A stretch of DNA of 64,000 bases. Source: Ceriagrion tenellum. Lineage: Eukaryota > Arthropoda > Insecta > Odonata > Coenagrionidae. Position 1 is the first letter of the stretch. Each line of letters begins with the position of its first letter. Of the stretch, positions 34,954 through 47,824 are shown piece by piece. Made by a program: the position numbers and the translations under genes. The DNA is taken from the NCBI GenBank assembly GCA_963169105.1, contig OY720636.1, positions 119,802,188 to 119,866,187 on the forward strand, given 5' to 3'. The notes beneath the pieces were generated by a model. The model searched no databases, was not told where the DNA came from, and saw nothing but the letters and a program-made list of their open reading frames with translations.

Positions 34954-37695
34954 CTGGGTTACCATATTTCTTTCAGTAAAAAAGAGGACACTTGAATATT
35001 TGATTGATGTACCATATATTTAATAACATTTTTCTATTTTTACTACAGTATTGGATGACGGATTATTTTTTAACTTTTCGTACTTTTCTGTTGAACCAAT
35101 TTTACCTAATATTTTTGGAATTTCCTTTATATACGAATGTAATTTCTCTCATGACGTACTCTTAAAATTATACTATACAATTCAAATATTCTTGACAGAC
35201 TCAAGTTTCTTCCAGCCTGTTTCTTTCCTTACACCATTGACTCTGCATTAGAGAAAATTATCTCAACATTGCTATTGTGAGCAGGAATGGCAAAGAAATA
35301 TTGAATCACCTTCAGACGTTCAGGATGTTTCTTAGCATTATTATCTCTGCTGAAATAGTTTGCCCATTCTGTATGAGCTGGCAAAGAAGAAAATCCCTCA
35401 TTATTTCCATTTTTAGTAACAAATCTTTTAAGGTGACAAATATCGAAACATTTACTATCATCTACATGCACTCCTTTTGAAACCACAAACTGAATAACAA
35501 AGAGGACTTTGTCCCATGTTGCTGTATCATTTCAACTCATGGAACTAAGTGGAGTAATTTCCTGAAACTGTTTAATCCATACATTTGATGTAACCTAAAC
35601 ATGAGGATATCAGTTCTTCAACTTGCTGATTAAACGAAACAAATTCATCTATGTTTCCATTTTCCTTCATTTAAGACTACCTAGTTTTTACTTTTAGTGG
35701 TACAAACTTGGAAGTTAATGTATATTCAATTGATGTTTTTACGTTAAGAGTATATATAGCATTTCTACTACAGATGTACCCTCTCTTTGTGAGGCTTCAG
35801 CATCGATTTGAAACATGTGCATGAAAGAGCGAAGAAATTGCAAATATATTTTACTGCGGGCATTTTCTAAAAACTTTCTGATATTGACAGGAGGTTTAGA
35901 CTGAGAGAAGAAGAAAGATTTCACAGCTTCAAACATTTCTAACAGCCTTCCCACAGCTGGAAAAATTGAACACCATCTTGCAACACAGTGATACTTTAAC
36001 TGCTTATATTCTAAATTTACAAACTCACAAAATTCTTTGAGCGTTTCCGTCCTAACAATGTAGATAGAGAAATAGGTCACTTTAGATTTTTTACCTTTGT
36101 CCAAGAACTCTCTTGTATGACTCCGCTGAAGGCGATCCGTTGAAGTTTTATTTTTAATTTTCTCGCTAGCCACTTTGAAGAGTCAAATAGTCTTTATGTA
36201 TAAAAGTTTCTCATGCTCGCATTCCCGCCCAGAATAATCCAGTATTCAGTAATGGGATTGTTACAAAAATTACATCATACATTCTTGCCTTAGTTAAAAT
36301 ATCTAATGAATTGAGTTCCCGACGCGGTATTCGAAATTTCGGACGAAAATTGTATTTAAATATTAATGTCGCTCTCAGAGAGCTTTGTAAATGTCACTTA
36401 GATTTTGTATTTGTAATGTAGACAATTTGTAAATGTCAGTTAGAAACCTTTAAAAATATAGATTGAATATCAAAATCAAGAGCATCCATATCATGTTGCA
36501 AACAATTATTTCGGATGTGAGCAGGACAATCTACACCAATTAAGTTGCCATCTGTGTAGTTATTCAGTTTCGAAAATACATTATTGGTGCTTTTTCTAGC
36601 CACCTCACCAAATATTGTGTTGTAATTATCTCTAGAAAATGCAACTAGTTTTGCTAAGAGGCCAACATTTTTTAGAGAAGGTCGAACGTTATCAGCAATA
36701 GTCTCTTCTGTTTTATTCGGTTTGCTTTGAAAGTTAATGAGTTAAGTTTCTATTCCACCATTTTCCCAGTCAAAATACTGTATAAGCAATGGAAATATTT
36801 TAATTGCAAGATGATGGCTTGCATAAGTATGTCTACTCTGCAAAAAGGAATATTTTTCATTGTCTTTAGAACACTCTGAATGAAATGTGAGGAAATCACT
36901 GAATTTACTACCGCTGTAATAAATCACTGACGACATCTTTCGTGCGATTTCAGAATCTGGAAACATTGCTTTCATAAGGGAATTTGTACAGTATGTAGAG
37001 CTCTTAGCTGTTATGGTGTTTCACACATTGGAAAGCTAATGTTCCTTCTGCTGCTCTTTGCTCACTTTGCTTTGATCACTTGAACTTGAAGATGGTTGTA
37101 CAAAGAAATTCGTAATCCAAGATGAAGAATTTTCACCTCGCAGATTCCTTTTGTGTTTCACCGAATCCACGTGGGCTTCCAAATCTAGCGAGCCTTTGTT
37201 TACACCTAAACGTAAGTACCTCTACTAAACACTATACATTCCGCTTCTGGATCTACGCCCATTGCAAAACAAGGAACTTTCTTTCTGAGTTCATCTGTGA
37301 ACTTACATTTTCGTTTCGGAATTTTGGTATAATGTTATAACCATAAGCGACACCATGTAATGAAACACAACGCCATAGACTAAACAACAGAATTTAGACG
37401 CGCGCTCAATAGTCGTTTCCCCTTTCCAAGGATCGATGAGTTTTTTGGTTTAGAAATCGATATTTCACTCGATCGATGCATTTTTCATAGATTCAAAGAT
37501 TATACTGTGTGTAGAGTGAGTTCAGATTGTGATAAGTGGATACTGGAATGATTCTTACTTCGTCCTTTTAAACATTTAACTTGAAATGGCTGGAAACCCG
37601 GACATTTCGATATTGGACGAAAAGCTGCCCGGATGCTCATTCCATTATCAAAAAAGAAGATATGTGTGGGTAAAAGAGGACGTATGGTAACTCTG
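34954..37695 (-). mobile_element. hAT DNA transposon with intact ends and 8-bp target duplication
   Basis: The outermost bases are CTGGGTTACCATA on the left and, as reverse complement, CAGAGTTACCATA on the right. An exact 8-bp direct repeat, ATCAAAAG, sits outside (34946-34953, 37696-37703), as expected for hAT. Both ends also carry an AAGAGGAC motif a little inside the tip. The 2742-bp body contains a decayed transposase on the minus strand. Confidence 0.88.
35229..37330 (-). pseudogene. hAT transposase, decayed
   Basis: Reading right to left, pieces in shifting frames follow hAT order. About 37315-37205: KRKCKFTDELRKKVPCF, then GVDPEAEC. About 37190-37105: GSLDLEAHVDSVKHKRNL, a BED-like finger region. 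From 36975: MFPDSEIARKMSSVIYY. About 36560-36475: GVDCPAHIRNNCLQHDMDAL. From 36065: LKEFCEFVNLEYKQLKYHC, then ARWCSIFPAVGRLLEMFEAV. At 35320-35235: RLKVIQYFFAIPAHNSNVE, then IIFSNAESMV, the C-terminal dimerisation helix region. Several stops and frameshifts prevent function. The middle is better kept than the N-terminus. Confidence 0.8.
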
Positions 37696-37703
37696 ATCAA
37701 AAG

Positions 37704-38116
37704 TCGAATGGGGTGATGTTTCTATTCTTGTGCGATCTGAAATGGAACGCCCATTTGGGAAAGCGTATCCATGGGTGGGATAATATGTGTTCGGTTCTTA
37801 ACAGGTTTCATCAACCCCCAACTTCTTCTACTACTTGGTTGGTACGGGGAAACAAAGAAAATATACGTAAGGAATCGAAATATACATTTTTTATTTCGCG
37901 CCGTAAATTCATATCATAACAGACTTTTTAATCTATAGGAAATTAAAAAAAAATAATTCTTGCACTATTTTTACTTCTATAAGTATTGTTATTTTACGGT
38001 ATAAATAGATGTACTTAAGTGGAGTATGATTCAAGAATTTTTTCGACGCCCTTGAAAAGTTAGAAAAAAAGTGCACTCAATGACCCACGATTACCGCCCA
38101 AACCACCTTAAGCGCT
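37704..38116. other. no recognisable gene
   Basis: Sequence between the hAT and a SINE. One 68-codon open frame (37713-37919) has no motif. Confidence 0.45.
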
Positions 38117-38293
38117 TAATAATAATAATAACTTCTTTAACAATTACAATTCCCCAATTACAAGTGTTTTAATATATCTATGACAAACACAAACACCCAT
38201 GTCCTGGGAAGTGAGTAATATACCCAGGCGGGACTCGAACCCGCGACCCTCGGGATAGCAGGTGAGGACTTTACCCCGCCGCCACCGGGGCCG
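38117..38293 (-). repeat. tRNA-derived SINE with (TTA)n tail
   Basis: On the minus strand it starts with a tRNA-like head: GGCCCCGGTGGCGGCGGGG containing the A-box, and GGGTTCGAGTCCCGCC as a perfect B-box. The body includes CCCAGGACATGGGTG and TTTGTGTTTGTCA. It ends in four TTA repeats at 38131-38117. The palindrome TTAAGCGCTTAA overlaps the end of the tail. It is clearly the best-preserved SINE in the window. Confidence 0.8.
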
Positions 38294-41200
38294 ACTTCTA
38301 GCGGTTGTTAAACACGTAAAAGAAGGGATGATCTTAAGAGGAAGACCATGGGGCAGGCCAAATGAAAAAGTACGTAAGAAAGAAGATTCGCCAGGATATG
38401 ATAGAAACAGTCATGAGCAAAGAAGAACGAGGGGGGGCTGTAGTAAACCAATCCAAAGATTGAAACATTGATGATCACGATCCGACGACAGGGTCATTCG
38501 GTTCCCTTTTTCACGCGGTGGCAAATCTGCAAATGGCAAACGGCGATATGTCAACTCATTCCAGGGACGTCCCAATTTTTCACTCGCCTCCCTCGCGAGT
38601 ATTCGTGTCGCAAGAATTCCGAGATGAATTTACCGCGGAGCTTTTTGTATCACTTTAGCGTTTTCACCTTCTCGCTCCAACTCGAAAGATAAACAACCCG
38701 AGAGCAGAGTTGGTTGGGGGAAAGTGCATAACTCATGCGTTCAACGCCGTACAGTGTGGACTCAACTTAAAGAGGAGGCCAGACAACAGGTATACATGTC
38801 CCGAAGGGTGCCATTCACACACCCCCACCTCAGGATGAAGACCCCAAGCGTCATCTGCACCTCCTCACAAAAAATAAACATAAATATTCTGCTAACACAG
38901 AAGAATGAGTACGTCAAATTATAGAGTAGAGAAGAGAGCACTTTTTTCCAGCTTTCAAATTCAGGATTCAAAGGATAAACAGGTTTTGAGGAACCTTGAA
39001 ACAAGTACGCATTAACTATTTAGAATTATTTCTCTCGATGTACGATTGTTTACTGAGTGCATAATTACCCACATGAAATACCAGGGAAAGGAACGTGAAA
39101 TTTTATTCTGAGAAATTTCAGGTAAATGAGCAGATTATCCCATGTTGCCAACACTTACCAAATAAAAATAATCTATTATTTAGGAACCATGTTATATAAC
39201 ATAAATTTTACCGGTCGAAGCTTCAGAATTTTACGATAAAATAGTTTTTAAGAGTTGAGAACTGGTATGACGAATTTTTCATTTGCATTTGAAGTTTTTT
39301 CTTAACTATTGTAGTCCAGGTTTGCCCAATGGAGCAACAATAGATTAACTCCGTTCCTTCCCATCCCTCGCCTCTCTTGACACAGTATTGTTGCCAGGGG
39401 TAATCTCTCCAAGTTGTGGGTTTATGAAGGCATAAATTGACATCGTCGAAACTCAGCAATATCAAGATTGTGACGTTACAACATAGAAAAATTTTAACTT
39501 ATGAATTCCACTGAAGGAATTATCCAAACGTAGGCGTCAGAATTTCGTCATTGTATCTCTTAAGTACTCAATGAAGTTTCAAATCTATTTTAATATTTCG
39601 TTAAATTTTTTATGTATTAATTTTTGTATCTTGATTAATGTACACATATATGCAAATCTCTTTTTTAAGTTACATGGGATAATTTCAATTCAATTGTACA
39701 TCCAACGAAAACATCCATCCTATTCTCGTATTCTCCATTTAAACAGATAAAAATACTATACAGAAAGATATCACTCGAACAGAAGTAATGTGTTTGCCAC
39801 ATGATAATTTCTCACTCTCCGTCTCCAGGGGACGGTCTGGAGGTTAGCTATTTTGAAGAGGAGATTCTATTTTTGGAGTTGCCCTTGAATGTACCTATAT
39901 CCGTAGTGGTATTATGTTGTTTTTGCGTTGAGACCGTAAAATAATTTCGATTCTCATGTTCTGGGAGGTGCGTGGGAGAGACAGAGGAAAGCAGGTGATG
40001 CTTGATACTAGAAGGCAAGCCTTTCTCAAGTGAGAGGGTGGGAAGGTGGGTCCATATTCGGCGAGGGAGAATTTTTTTTTCATCGGGAAATATCTCAAGA
40101 GGTGAAGTAAGAGCATTCCCCCCAAAGGGCTATAAATATCACAAGCGCATAAAAAAATTCGTCACAGTGGAACTATCCTCTCTGATGGGAATGTATTAAT
40201 TCCGAGAAACAGGTCGGAGGAAATTTCGACTGCCGGCCACTTGTCGCAATAATCCATACAAAAATTCAGCGAGTAATGAGGCTAATAAAGCAATTAGCAT
40301 CTTGACTGCAAAAATTTTCTTTGATTGCAGAGCCTTGACGAGTTGCCGAGGAAACTTATCCCTTATAAAACATCTTTCAGCAGCATTCGGTCTAATACTC
40401 TACTTTTGTATTAAAAACAGCACGCATGGCATTTTCGACTATAGATTCATAACACTAATTCATCAGTATGACAGTTCATAATCCAATTTTTGGCCTCATA
40501 GGTCTCTGTTAGGTAAATTGACACAAACCGCTGCAGTGGCCCGATAAACGCGGAGCAGAACGTCCTTGAGCAAGGTTGTCCATGCATGTTCCGTCATCTA
40601 TCATAGAAGGCCGTAATGAAACAATATGTCATGCAATGAAAGTAGTTGTAAAGGGACGTTCACATGTGGAAGAATGAATGTTAGATTCGAAGATGGAAAT
40701 GTGAAGGGAAGACTTCTCGCTAGTATGAAGAGCGAAGGAGGAGGCTTCACATGGCTAAACTGTTTCTTATTATCATTTTAAATAGCGGGTTAAAACGTCA
40801 TAAAAATGTTGAAATATACCTCTTTCGGTATCCATCATGTAGAGATATGTTTAAGTCTCAATCCAAATAAAATTATGATGGAAGCAAAGAGCGAACTTTC
40901 ACGATTAAAAAAAAAACGTGTCAACCAAGTCTACGGTTTCGGGTACAATTTGCGCCTCACGCAGGAATTAGAAACTTGGCATGGGATTGGGAAATGATTC
41001 CGTACAAAGGATTTTGTCATACCTACGTTAGATCATTCAGTAACAAAATGCTGTAAAAAATCATTTTCTAGAGGATAAACGGTTCACGAACAAAACCCGC
41101 GACCCACAAGATGCTATGCAAATGGAGCATGAGACATAACCACTAGGGACTAACCGGCATTGTAATCAATTATTCCTTACAACGCGATACAAAGAACACC

Positions 41201-44200
41201 CGGCATATCGTTCTTTGATCGTTGCACAGTAAGAATTTTTCCCGAGATGGGATGCGATGAATCTTCTTCGACACGAAACGACGAAACTAGTTACGCAAAT
41301 AAACGACTCGCCATCCAAAGAGGAGCAAATAGGTCATTACTTTTCCGGACGGTTCACAGCACGTACATCTGCGTCATACCCTGCGAGCTATCGCAGACGA
41401 GGGGCTGGGGTGATGAAAAGGGGATAGATAATAAAGTTGCAAGGAGCGTGAGGACAACAGAGGGACAGAAATATACAAATACACTCAGTATAATAAGACG
41501 TATTGACCTCCGTAAATCCGACTCGGGTGTGTGGCGGGAACCTTCGATTGTAGTATGAAAGCAGTCATGAAAAAATGAATGCTGAAGTGGGAATGGGAGA
41601 ATGGGCAGGGCATGAGCAATTATTATTCAAATATCACATAAAATACTGGAATAAAAGTCTGAAATCAAGTCCAGTAATGAAGAAAGAAAGAGAGAAATAT
41701 TACAAATAACCCTTTCAAGGACTAACTACTTTAAATTTTGATGCAGGTTGAGTAAGCTCGAGTAATTGATGGTTATAATATAAATATTAAAGCATAAAAA
41801 ATGTTGGCTAAGTTCAAACATTAATATGCCCTATACACTTACATAATAGTTCTAACAGAGTTACTAGGACTGATTCATAGGCATGGTTAAATTCAATTTT
41901 CAAACGTGCAAGTATGAATCAACGCGCAAAATGGAATGTTCAGTCTTTTTCAATAACCAAGATAATAGTCACCTAAAATTAAGTCCAACCAACTAAACAA
42001 TGTATTTTATGCATTGTATATGACTATGAAATCTAAGCACTAACAATAAGTAGCCGATAATTTGCAAGAAGTTAATTGAATTCGTTAGTATTTTGGCCCA
42101 TTTATAAAAAGACATTCTTTTAGGCCGTCGTAAAAAAAATACCAGCTAACATTTTGTTAGCAATTTTTGCATCGGTCGCCAAAAATATAGAAATATAATA
42201 AGCAAAAATGCATTAACACGGAAGAGTAACTTAATAACAAAGGTTAACGTACCTTAATTTGTGACCATTTCTCGACGGCTTTTCCCCCAAATTCTCAGCC
42301 GCGGAAAAACTGTGCCCCGATGTTGTAATAGAAGCAATATTCACATACTGCTGCAAGCTTCTCCGCCACAAGAAATTGCTTACACGGGTAAAACTCATCT
42401 TCACTATAAATCTATCGAAACTAAAGCCCCAAAAAACAACTGAGAGCACTCGTCAATAATGTCCGTCAAATCAAAGGTGAAAATACGAGTAGATACTCTT
42501 TGTCACTCCACCCGGTAAATAACTCGATAGATCGGCGTCAAGTAGATGAATGAAGCTGTTTCACGACTGACACTCCCTTTTAATTGGGCAATACTCCTCT
42601 CCAGTGGGTACAAGGCAAACACATCCAATGGACTCCAGGTTATATCGTGACCCCTTCCAATGCCTGCCGTTCTCCTCAACGTATCTCCTGATTCCTGTTT
42701 TGGTCGCTCTGTCCTTCGAGTTACCTTTCCTCACCAATGGGGTGCCGGTAAGCACCTACGGCGACGCCTCGAACTTCGGTTGACACGTACAATTAGAGGA
42801 GTTGAGTTGAACTTTCCATATATCCTTATTAGATTATCACCTATGACAATAATTGGAACCTGCGAACAGACCACAATTAGCAACAACACCTTTACTTCCA
42901 GCATTCGTGCAGGTTCTCGGCTACAATGTACTCACGCGGGCATTATATATTCAGTCAAAATTGAGGCCAGCGCGAATTCCTTCGGCGCTCGACGGAGCAG
43001 CCCAACAATGAGTTGTTGCGCCGATTATTAAATTCTCTTTCGACTAACAGAATTGTTCTGAGTTAAAACGCGTTCGCTGAAGTCGGAAGCATCTTCCATG
43101 TAGCGCGACCGAGTAAGGCAGGAGACTGACTGATATCGGAGACGCGGAGACGGAAGGGAGGCGAGGACGTATTTTTTTATTTGGAGGGGCAGGTGTAACC
43201 TTGGTTACCAATACACGGCGTCTGAGAGCCGGCTTATGCGGACAGAAGGGGGAAGCTTCGTTACCATCCAGGCTTTGCGCTCTCCTACAGACATCATGGC
43301 ACGTTCCTGTACGATTCGGCACTTGCAGCTAAAAAATGTTTTTTAATCTAAATAACATAACAAACCACCTTCGGACGCTATAACCACCAAGAAGGACGAA
43401 CGAAAAAATAAAGCTGGGATATTTTTCGTAATTTTTGACAACTACATTTCGATCCTCAAGCTTAGCACTAGATTTTTTTACAGCTAAACAATTCCCGAAT
43501 TGAATTCATTCACTAAAAAATGCACGAAGTACCCCAAAATCTTCGGGTTGAACGCACTCATCTATTAAAAGAGTTCTGTTAGCGGCGCTTGGCTCGACTC
43601 CAACTTCTACAAAACATTTTGAAGAGTTTCGTTTCCCGCACAAAGCATATTATCAGGTCTCCTCGAAAAATAACGTCGGTTGGAAGCATTAGATAAGATA
43701 CCAACTACATTGTTTGCAGAACCTGTTTCGGTCTGCTGGCGGAATTCCTGATAAATCAAGAACCCACAATGATGAAAGTAAACAAACCATGTTTCTCTCA
43801 GTAGAAAACTAAAAATGACCATTCTCCCCTAAGGTCGGGCAGATGAATTCAGGATTGGAAAACTATTGTTATGAGTTAAGCAGCTGCGATAGAAACTTAG
43901 GTACAGATAGGAGACCGCGTAATTTTTTGCCAAAATTAAACGATGAAGGGAAATGTCTTACCCTCTCCCCTCAAGATTGTCCGCAGTAATTACGGCGAAA
44001 ATGCCAACTACTGACTGCCAATTTATTATGACTAATGTTCAATCGCACAGTAACTTAAAACTCCAACTCCCGCCACAACAGATAATTATCCCTCCCTTTT
44101 TATATTATGAAGCGTTTCGCGGTGTTAATTCAAGATTCTCGCAAGGTGAATTAGAAGAGTAGCCGTCCACCATTTACGAGTTGATAAGGATGAAAAACAA

Positions 44201-44525
44201 TATTTATTTCATCCTCAAAACGATGAACGCATCACGAATAAACCTTTCGCTTCTTCCTCCACACTCAACCACCCTTTTGAGATTCAACTACTAATCTAAA
44301 AAATGAAAAAAATAATCGTCCGAGCATATGATAAATGAGCATGAGCTGAATTTGCAGAAATGACCGAATTAAGCTCTATTCACTTAATGCATTTCACTTG
44401 CAAACCCTTCTTCAACTCGACCGTTTGCTTCTTTTTATACGTGGTTTCATATTACTAGTAGTCAATCGGTTGAAGGTGTAGGTTACATTAAAAGTCTGAG
44501 AGAGATCCTTTAGATTCCCACACGT
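38294..44525. other. mostly featureless; one degraded SINE and a GC-rich patch
   Basis: Around 38320-38420 a basic plus-strand peptide (KEGMILRGRPWGRPNEK) could be a LINE tail. At 41091-41162 the minus strand has a tRNA-like A-box (TTAGTCCCTAGTGG) with a damaged B-box, probably a SINE head. Sequence at 42660-43320 is GC- and CpG-rich, with 92-123 codon open frames but no motif. No host gene is recognised. Confidence 0.4.
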
Positions 44526-44529
44526 GAAA

Positions 44530-44960
44530 GGCCGTATCTCCCTCAATTGTTTCTTACTTCATCTCCGCGTTCGCCCTACCCTTCTTCATTCCATCCATAA
44601 AACCTATTCCCTTTCTTTCCCTTCCCTGCTTGCCCAAAATCCCTCCCTCGATCATGGCCTTAAGCAACCCATCGCCCCTCATCACCCCTTCCAGCCACCT
44701 ACCCTGCCTCTTCTGGACTTCATCCAGAAACTTCCTTTCCTCACTCACCATAGTAAACTCTTCCTTGTTTGTCTTCCTTTCCGTCCACCACACAATTTCC
44801 ATCATCCTCCACACCCACATCTTGAAAGCCTGCAGTCTACTCTCATTGTCCTCTCTCAGGGACCACATTTCTGCCCCATACAAGTCTATATACACTCCAT
44901 ATAAAACTCTTCACCAGCTTTTTCTCTATATCCTTACCCAAGGTTCAATTCAATAGCTCC
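44530..44960 (-). pseudogene. LINE C-terminal fragment
   Basis: The minus strand reads KDIEKKLVKSFIWSVY and then, after a one-base frameshift, DLYGAEMWSLREDNESRLQ and FKMWVWRMMEIVWW. It continues through EERKFLDEVQKRQGRWLEGV and MRGDGLLKAMIEGGILGKQG. This is the LYG-E-W, W-WRRM, RQ--W-GH and RGRPR region found after the RT of a common arthropod LINE. It is the best-preserved copy of this family here, open for 113 codons. The RT and endonuclease domains are missing. Confidence 0.75.
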
Positions 44961-46320
44961 CTATACAATCAGACATACACACGGAAGAGTATGGCAAAAC
45001 GAATTTATGAAGAGAGAGAAATACCAGATGGACACACACATACTAAAAGCTACACATACACAAAGAAAAAGATTTGTAATACATACTTGCAAGATGATTT
45101 GCAATATAGTCTGCAATACAGATAAAGAAGAGACAATAAACTTATTAAATTTAGGTACAGGCAAGAATAAGGGAGGCGAATGGGGTGGCAAGGAAGACAA
45201 GTATATCTACATAATATTCTGTGAGCTGCTATAGAGGTGTGTGGAAGAGGGTGTCAGGACAGCAGCCATTAAAAGCTAGTTTTTATGGAACAAATGGAGG
45301 CTGGTGGCTGAGATTCAAAGAAAACAGCCTCAGTGGACGGAGGATAGGAAATAGCATACTGAAGATAGTCACAGAAGGGAGAATGTCAGTAACAGCAGGA
45401 AATGAAAAATAGAACAGGAAATTCAGATACCAATTAGAAGAAGACATGAAGAGCTTAAGAGTGACTAAGCAGAGTTAAGAGTGCTTAGAGAGGGAAGGTT
45501 AAAATGTCCCCTACCATTGTAAACAAACTCAGTGAGCGCCAACAAAATTGAAACTGAGGACTTCCATAACTTCAAGTACAACATAAGAACTTGAATATTG
45601 TTCTTTCCTTGTTCAATCACAGATTGACAGTGAAATTTATAACTCATCATTTTATATTCTGAAAAAATAGCAAAATTTAAATTTCACTACTGCAGCAGTT
45701 CAGAACAGTAAATGAAAAGAAAAACAGATTCAACCATACATTCTGATCAGAACATATCAGGTATGGATTACGATCAGGACAATTTTGTCCTTAAATAATG
45801 AGTAAAATAAGAAAAATGTCCTCTTTTGAAGACATTGCATCATTAAAAAGCCCTAACATTTGTAGACAGAAATAGTCACGTAGTTAGATCACTTTTACCT
45901 ATTTATAAGAAAATCATCCACAAGCAGCATTGATGCCAATTTGAAGGGATCCGTGTAGCAAACATAAAATAAAACACATTAATATTAGCAACAACAAAAA
46001 CAGGGTACCTAACACAATATATCCCACATGGAAAAATGGACAAGAATTTGAGTTAATTCTTTAAGAGAAGGGGATAGCTTTGCTGCCATTGATGTCAGAT
46101 GATTGAGAGGCTGGATTGATTCCATTAAAAAGAGAACTCAGCAGAGAGGAAAGGTAGAATGGAAATGAGAATTTGGCAACTGAAAGTCTAGGGATAGGTG
46201 TATGAAATAATGAGTGTTTACCGGTAGGTCAATTAGGAATTCTAGCATTGACAAGGTAAAGCAGTTCAGGACAGTTGATGATTGAGTAGTGTGTTTCAAA
46301 TAAATTTTCACTGTTTTATT
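44961..46320. other. no recognisable gene
   Basis: CpG-poor sequence with short open frames and no motif. Confidence 0.45.
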
Positions 46321-46325
46321 CCAGT

Positions 46326-46580
46326 GGTTATGAAGATTAGAAATGGGAAGAGAATATGACAACATCAGAGGTCACATTGAGAAGGAGACAGGAATGTTTA
46401 ATTAACTCAGCTAAGAAAAGATTTACACTGTCAAGAGATTTGAGATAAGTTGGGGGGGTTATGAAGATTAGAAAATGGGAAGAGAAGATGACAGCATCAG
46501 AGGTCACATTGTGAAGGAGAGGGAATTGTTTAATTATCTTAGCTAAGAAAAGACACTGTCAAGAGATTTGAGATTAGTTG
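46326..46580 (+). repeat. tandem duplication, period about 131 bp
   Basis: A unit starting GGTTATGAAGATTAG at 46326 is repeated from 46457. Aligned parts include GGGAAGAGAA, CATCAGAGGTCACATTG and CTGTCAAGAGATTTGAGAT. The second copy carries small deletions. Confidence 0.7.
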
Positions 46581-46876
46581 GGGCTGACTTAGGCCATATT
46601 GGGGAGTTTTTAGTAGACCATCAATGGACAACTATTCATTGCCTGGATTTGAATGAACTATTGCAGTTTTTGGCCTGATATTATACCATTATCTTTTATA
46701 GTTGAAACTATATTAAATGGTGAGAAGTTAGCTGCATAGTTGGAGTTAATGGATTATATTTGGTACTAAGTCTTAGCTTTGCACTTAATAAGGGTTAAAT
46801 TTAGACTCCAGGTATTGTAGTATACTGACACTTTACAATTTTGGGCATATTAATCAAGACAGACAAAGGTATTATT

Positions 46877-47560
46877 AAATTTGCTTGAAATGCTTGTAGT
46901 CGTCAGCAAAGAGAAGGGTGTGGGCTCGGGAAGAAAGAAGTTGGGTGGTAAGGTCATCAATGAATAAGGTAAAAAGATACTGTCCAAGGACACTGCCCTG
47001 GGGTACAACTGACATTACAGGCGACCTAGAAGAAGATTCACTGGACAGTATTCCCAGCTGGGTTCATTTGATAAATTTACCACAGATGCCAAATTGCTGA
47101 TAAGTTTATAAAGAAGGAGATGATGGTTAAGGAATTTGAAACCTTCAGAGAAGTCAAAGAAGGTGGAATTAAGCTCTTCCAACATTTCACATGAGCTGAC
47201 GTCATGGAACTAGAAGACAGAAAGGATAGTCAAGCATGACTGGCCCAGCAGAAAACAATGGTGGGGGAAGAAATAAAGGAAACATTGAGTAATGCATTCC
47301 ATCAAAAATAGAATAAGGATAGGAAGTAAAGGATCTACATAATAGTACGGGAAACACAGTCGTAAATTCATGAGGTAGAATTTGGATAAGTCATGTTTGG
47401 GTTCACCTTTGTGCATGGGAACAATGCTGATGGGTTTTTATCGAAAAAATTCCAAAGAGAATTTAGAAAAAAAGTTCTAAAGAAAAACAAAATTTTCAAG
47501 TGTTTAAGGTAAAGAGAGAGAAGAGGGACAGTAACAATTGAATTCTGGGCTAGGACCATC
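46877..47560 (-). pseudogene. LINE reverse transcriptase core, decayed
   Basis: The minus strand carries RT motifs in order, in shifting frames. From about 47415: MHKGEPKHDLSKFYLMNLRL (compare PI-KKGDK-D--NYRPISL). From 47165: TFFDFSEGFKFLNHHLLLYK (compare DFSKAFD-VNH-LLL-KL, with catalytic block A Asp in DF). About 47010-46880: SVVPQGSVLGQYLFTLFIDD, then SRAHTLLFADDYKHFKQ, with the catalytic FADD box intact. This is a non-LTR retrotransposon RT of the L2/CR1/jockey type. Multiple frameshifts make it a pseudogene. Confidence 0.75.
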
Positions 47561-47824
47561 AGGCCAGGTGAGTAATGAAGGGGTATTATATGAAGATATT
47601 CAACAATATAATATAATCAGCTAAGAAAGAATTATACAATAACTTTACCTGAAGATATGTGGCAAAAAATATTTTTAAAATATCTGGTGCAATTGATAGG
47701 ACACTAAAAGGGAAAAAAGAAGTTGTATGAAATGCTGTTATTCAATTAGATGAAGTCCTATGAGGAATGGCCATGGTACTATTTAAATCAGCGGACAATG
47801 AATAGACCTTTATCCTTACTAATA

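Noticed and set aside
44524..44904. 126-codon Pro/Ser/Leu-rich plus-strand frame
   Set aside because: It is the shadow of the LINE fragment on the minus strand.
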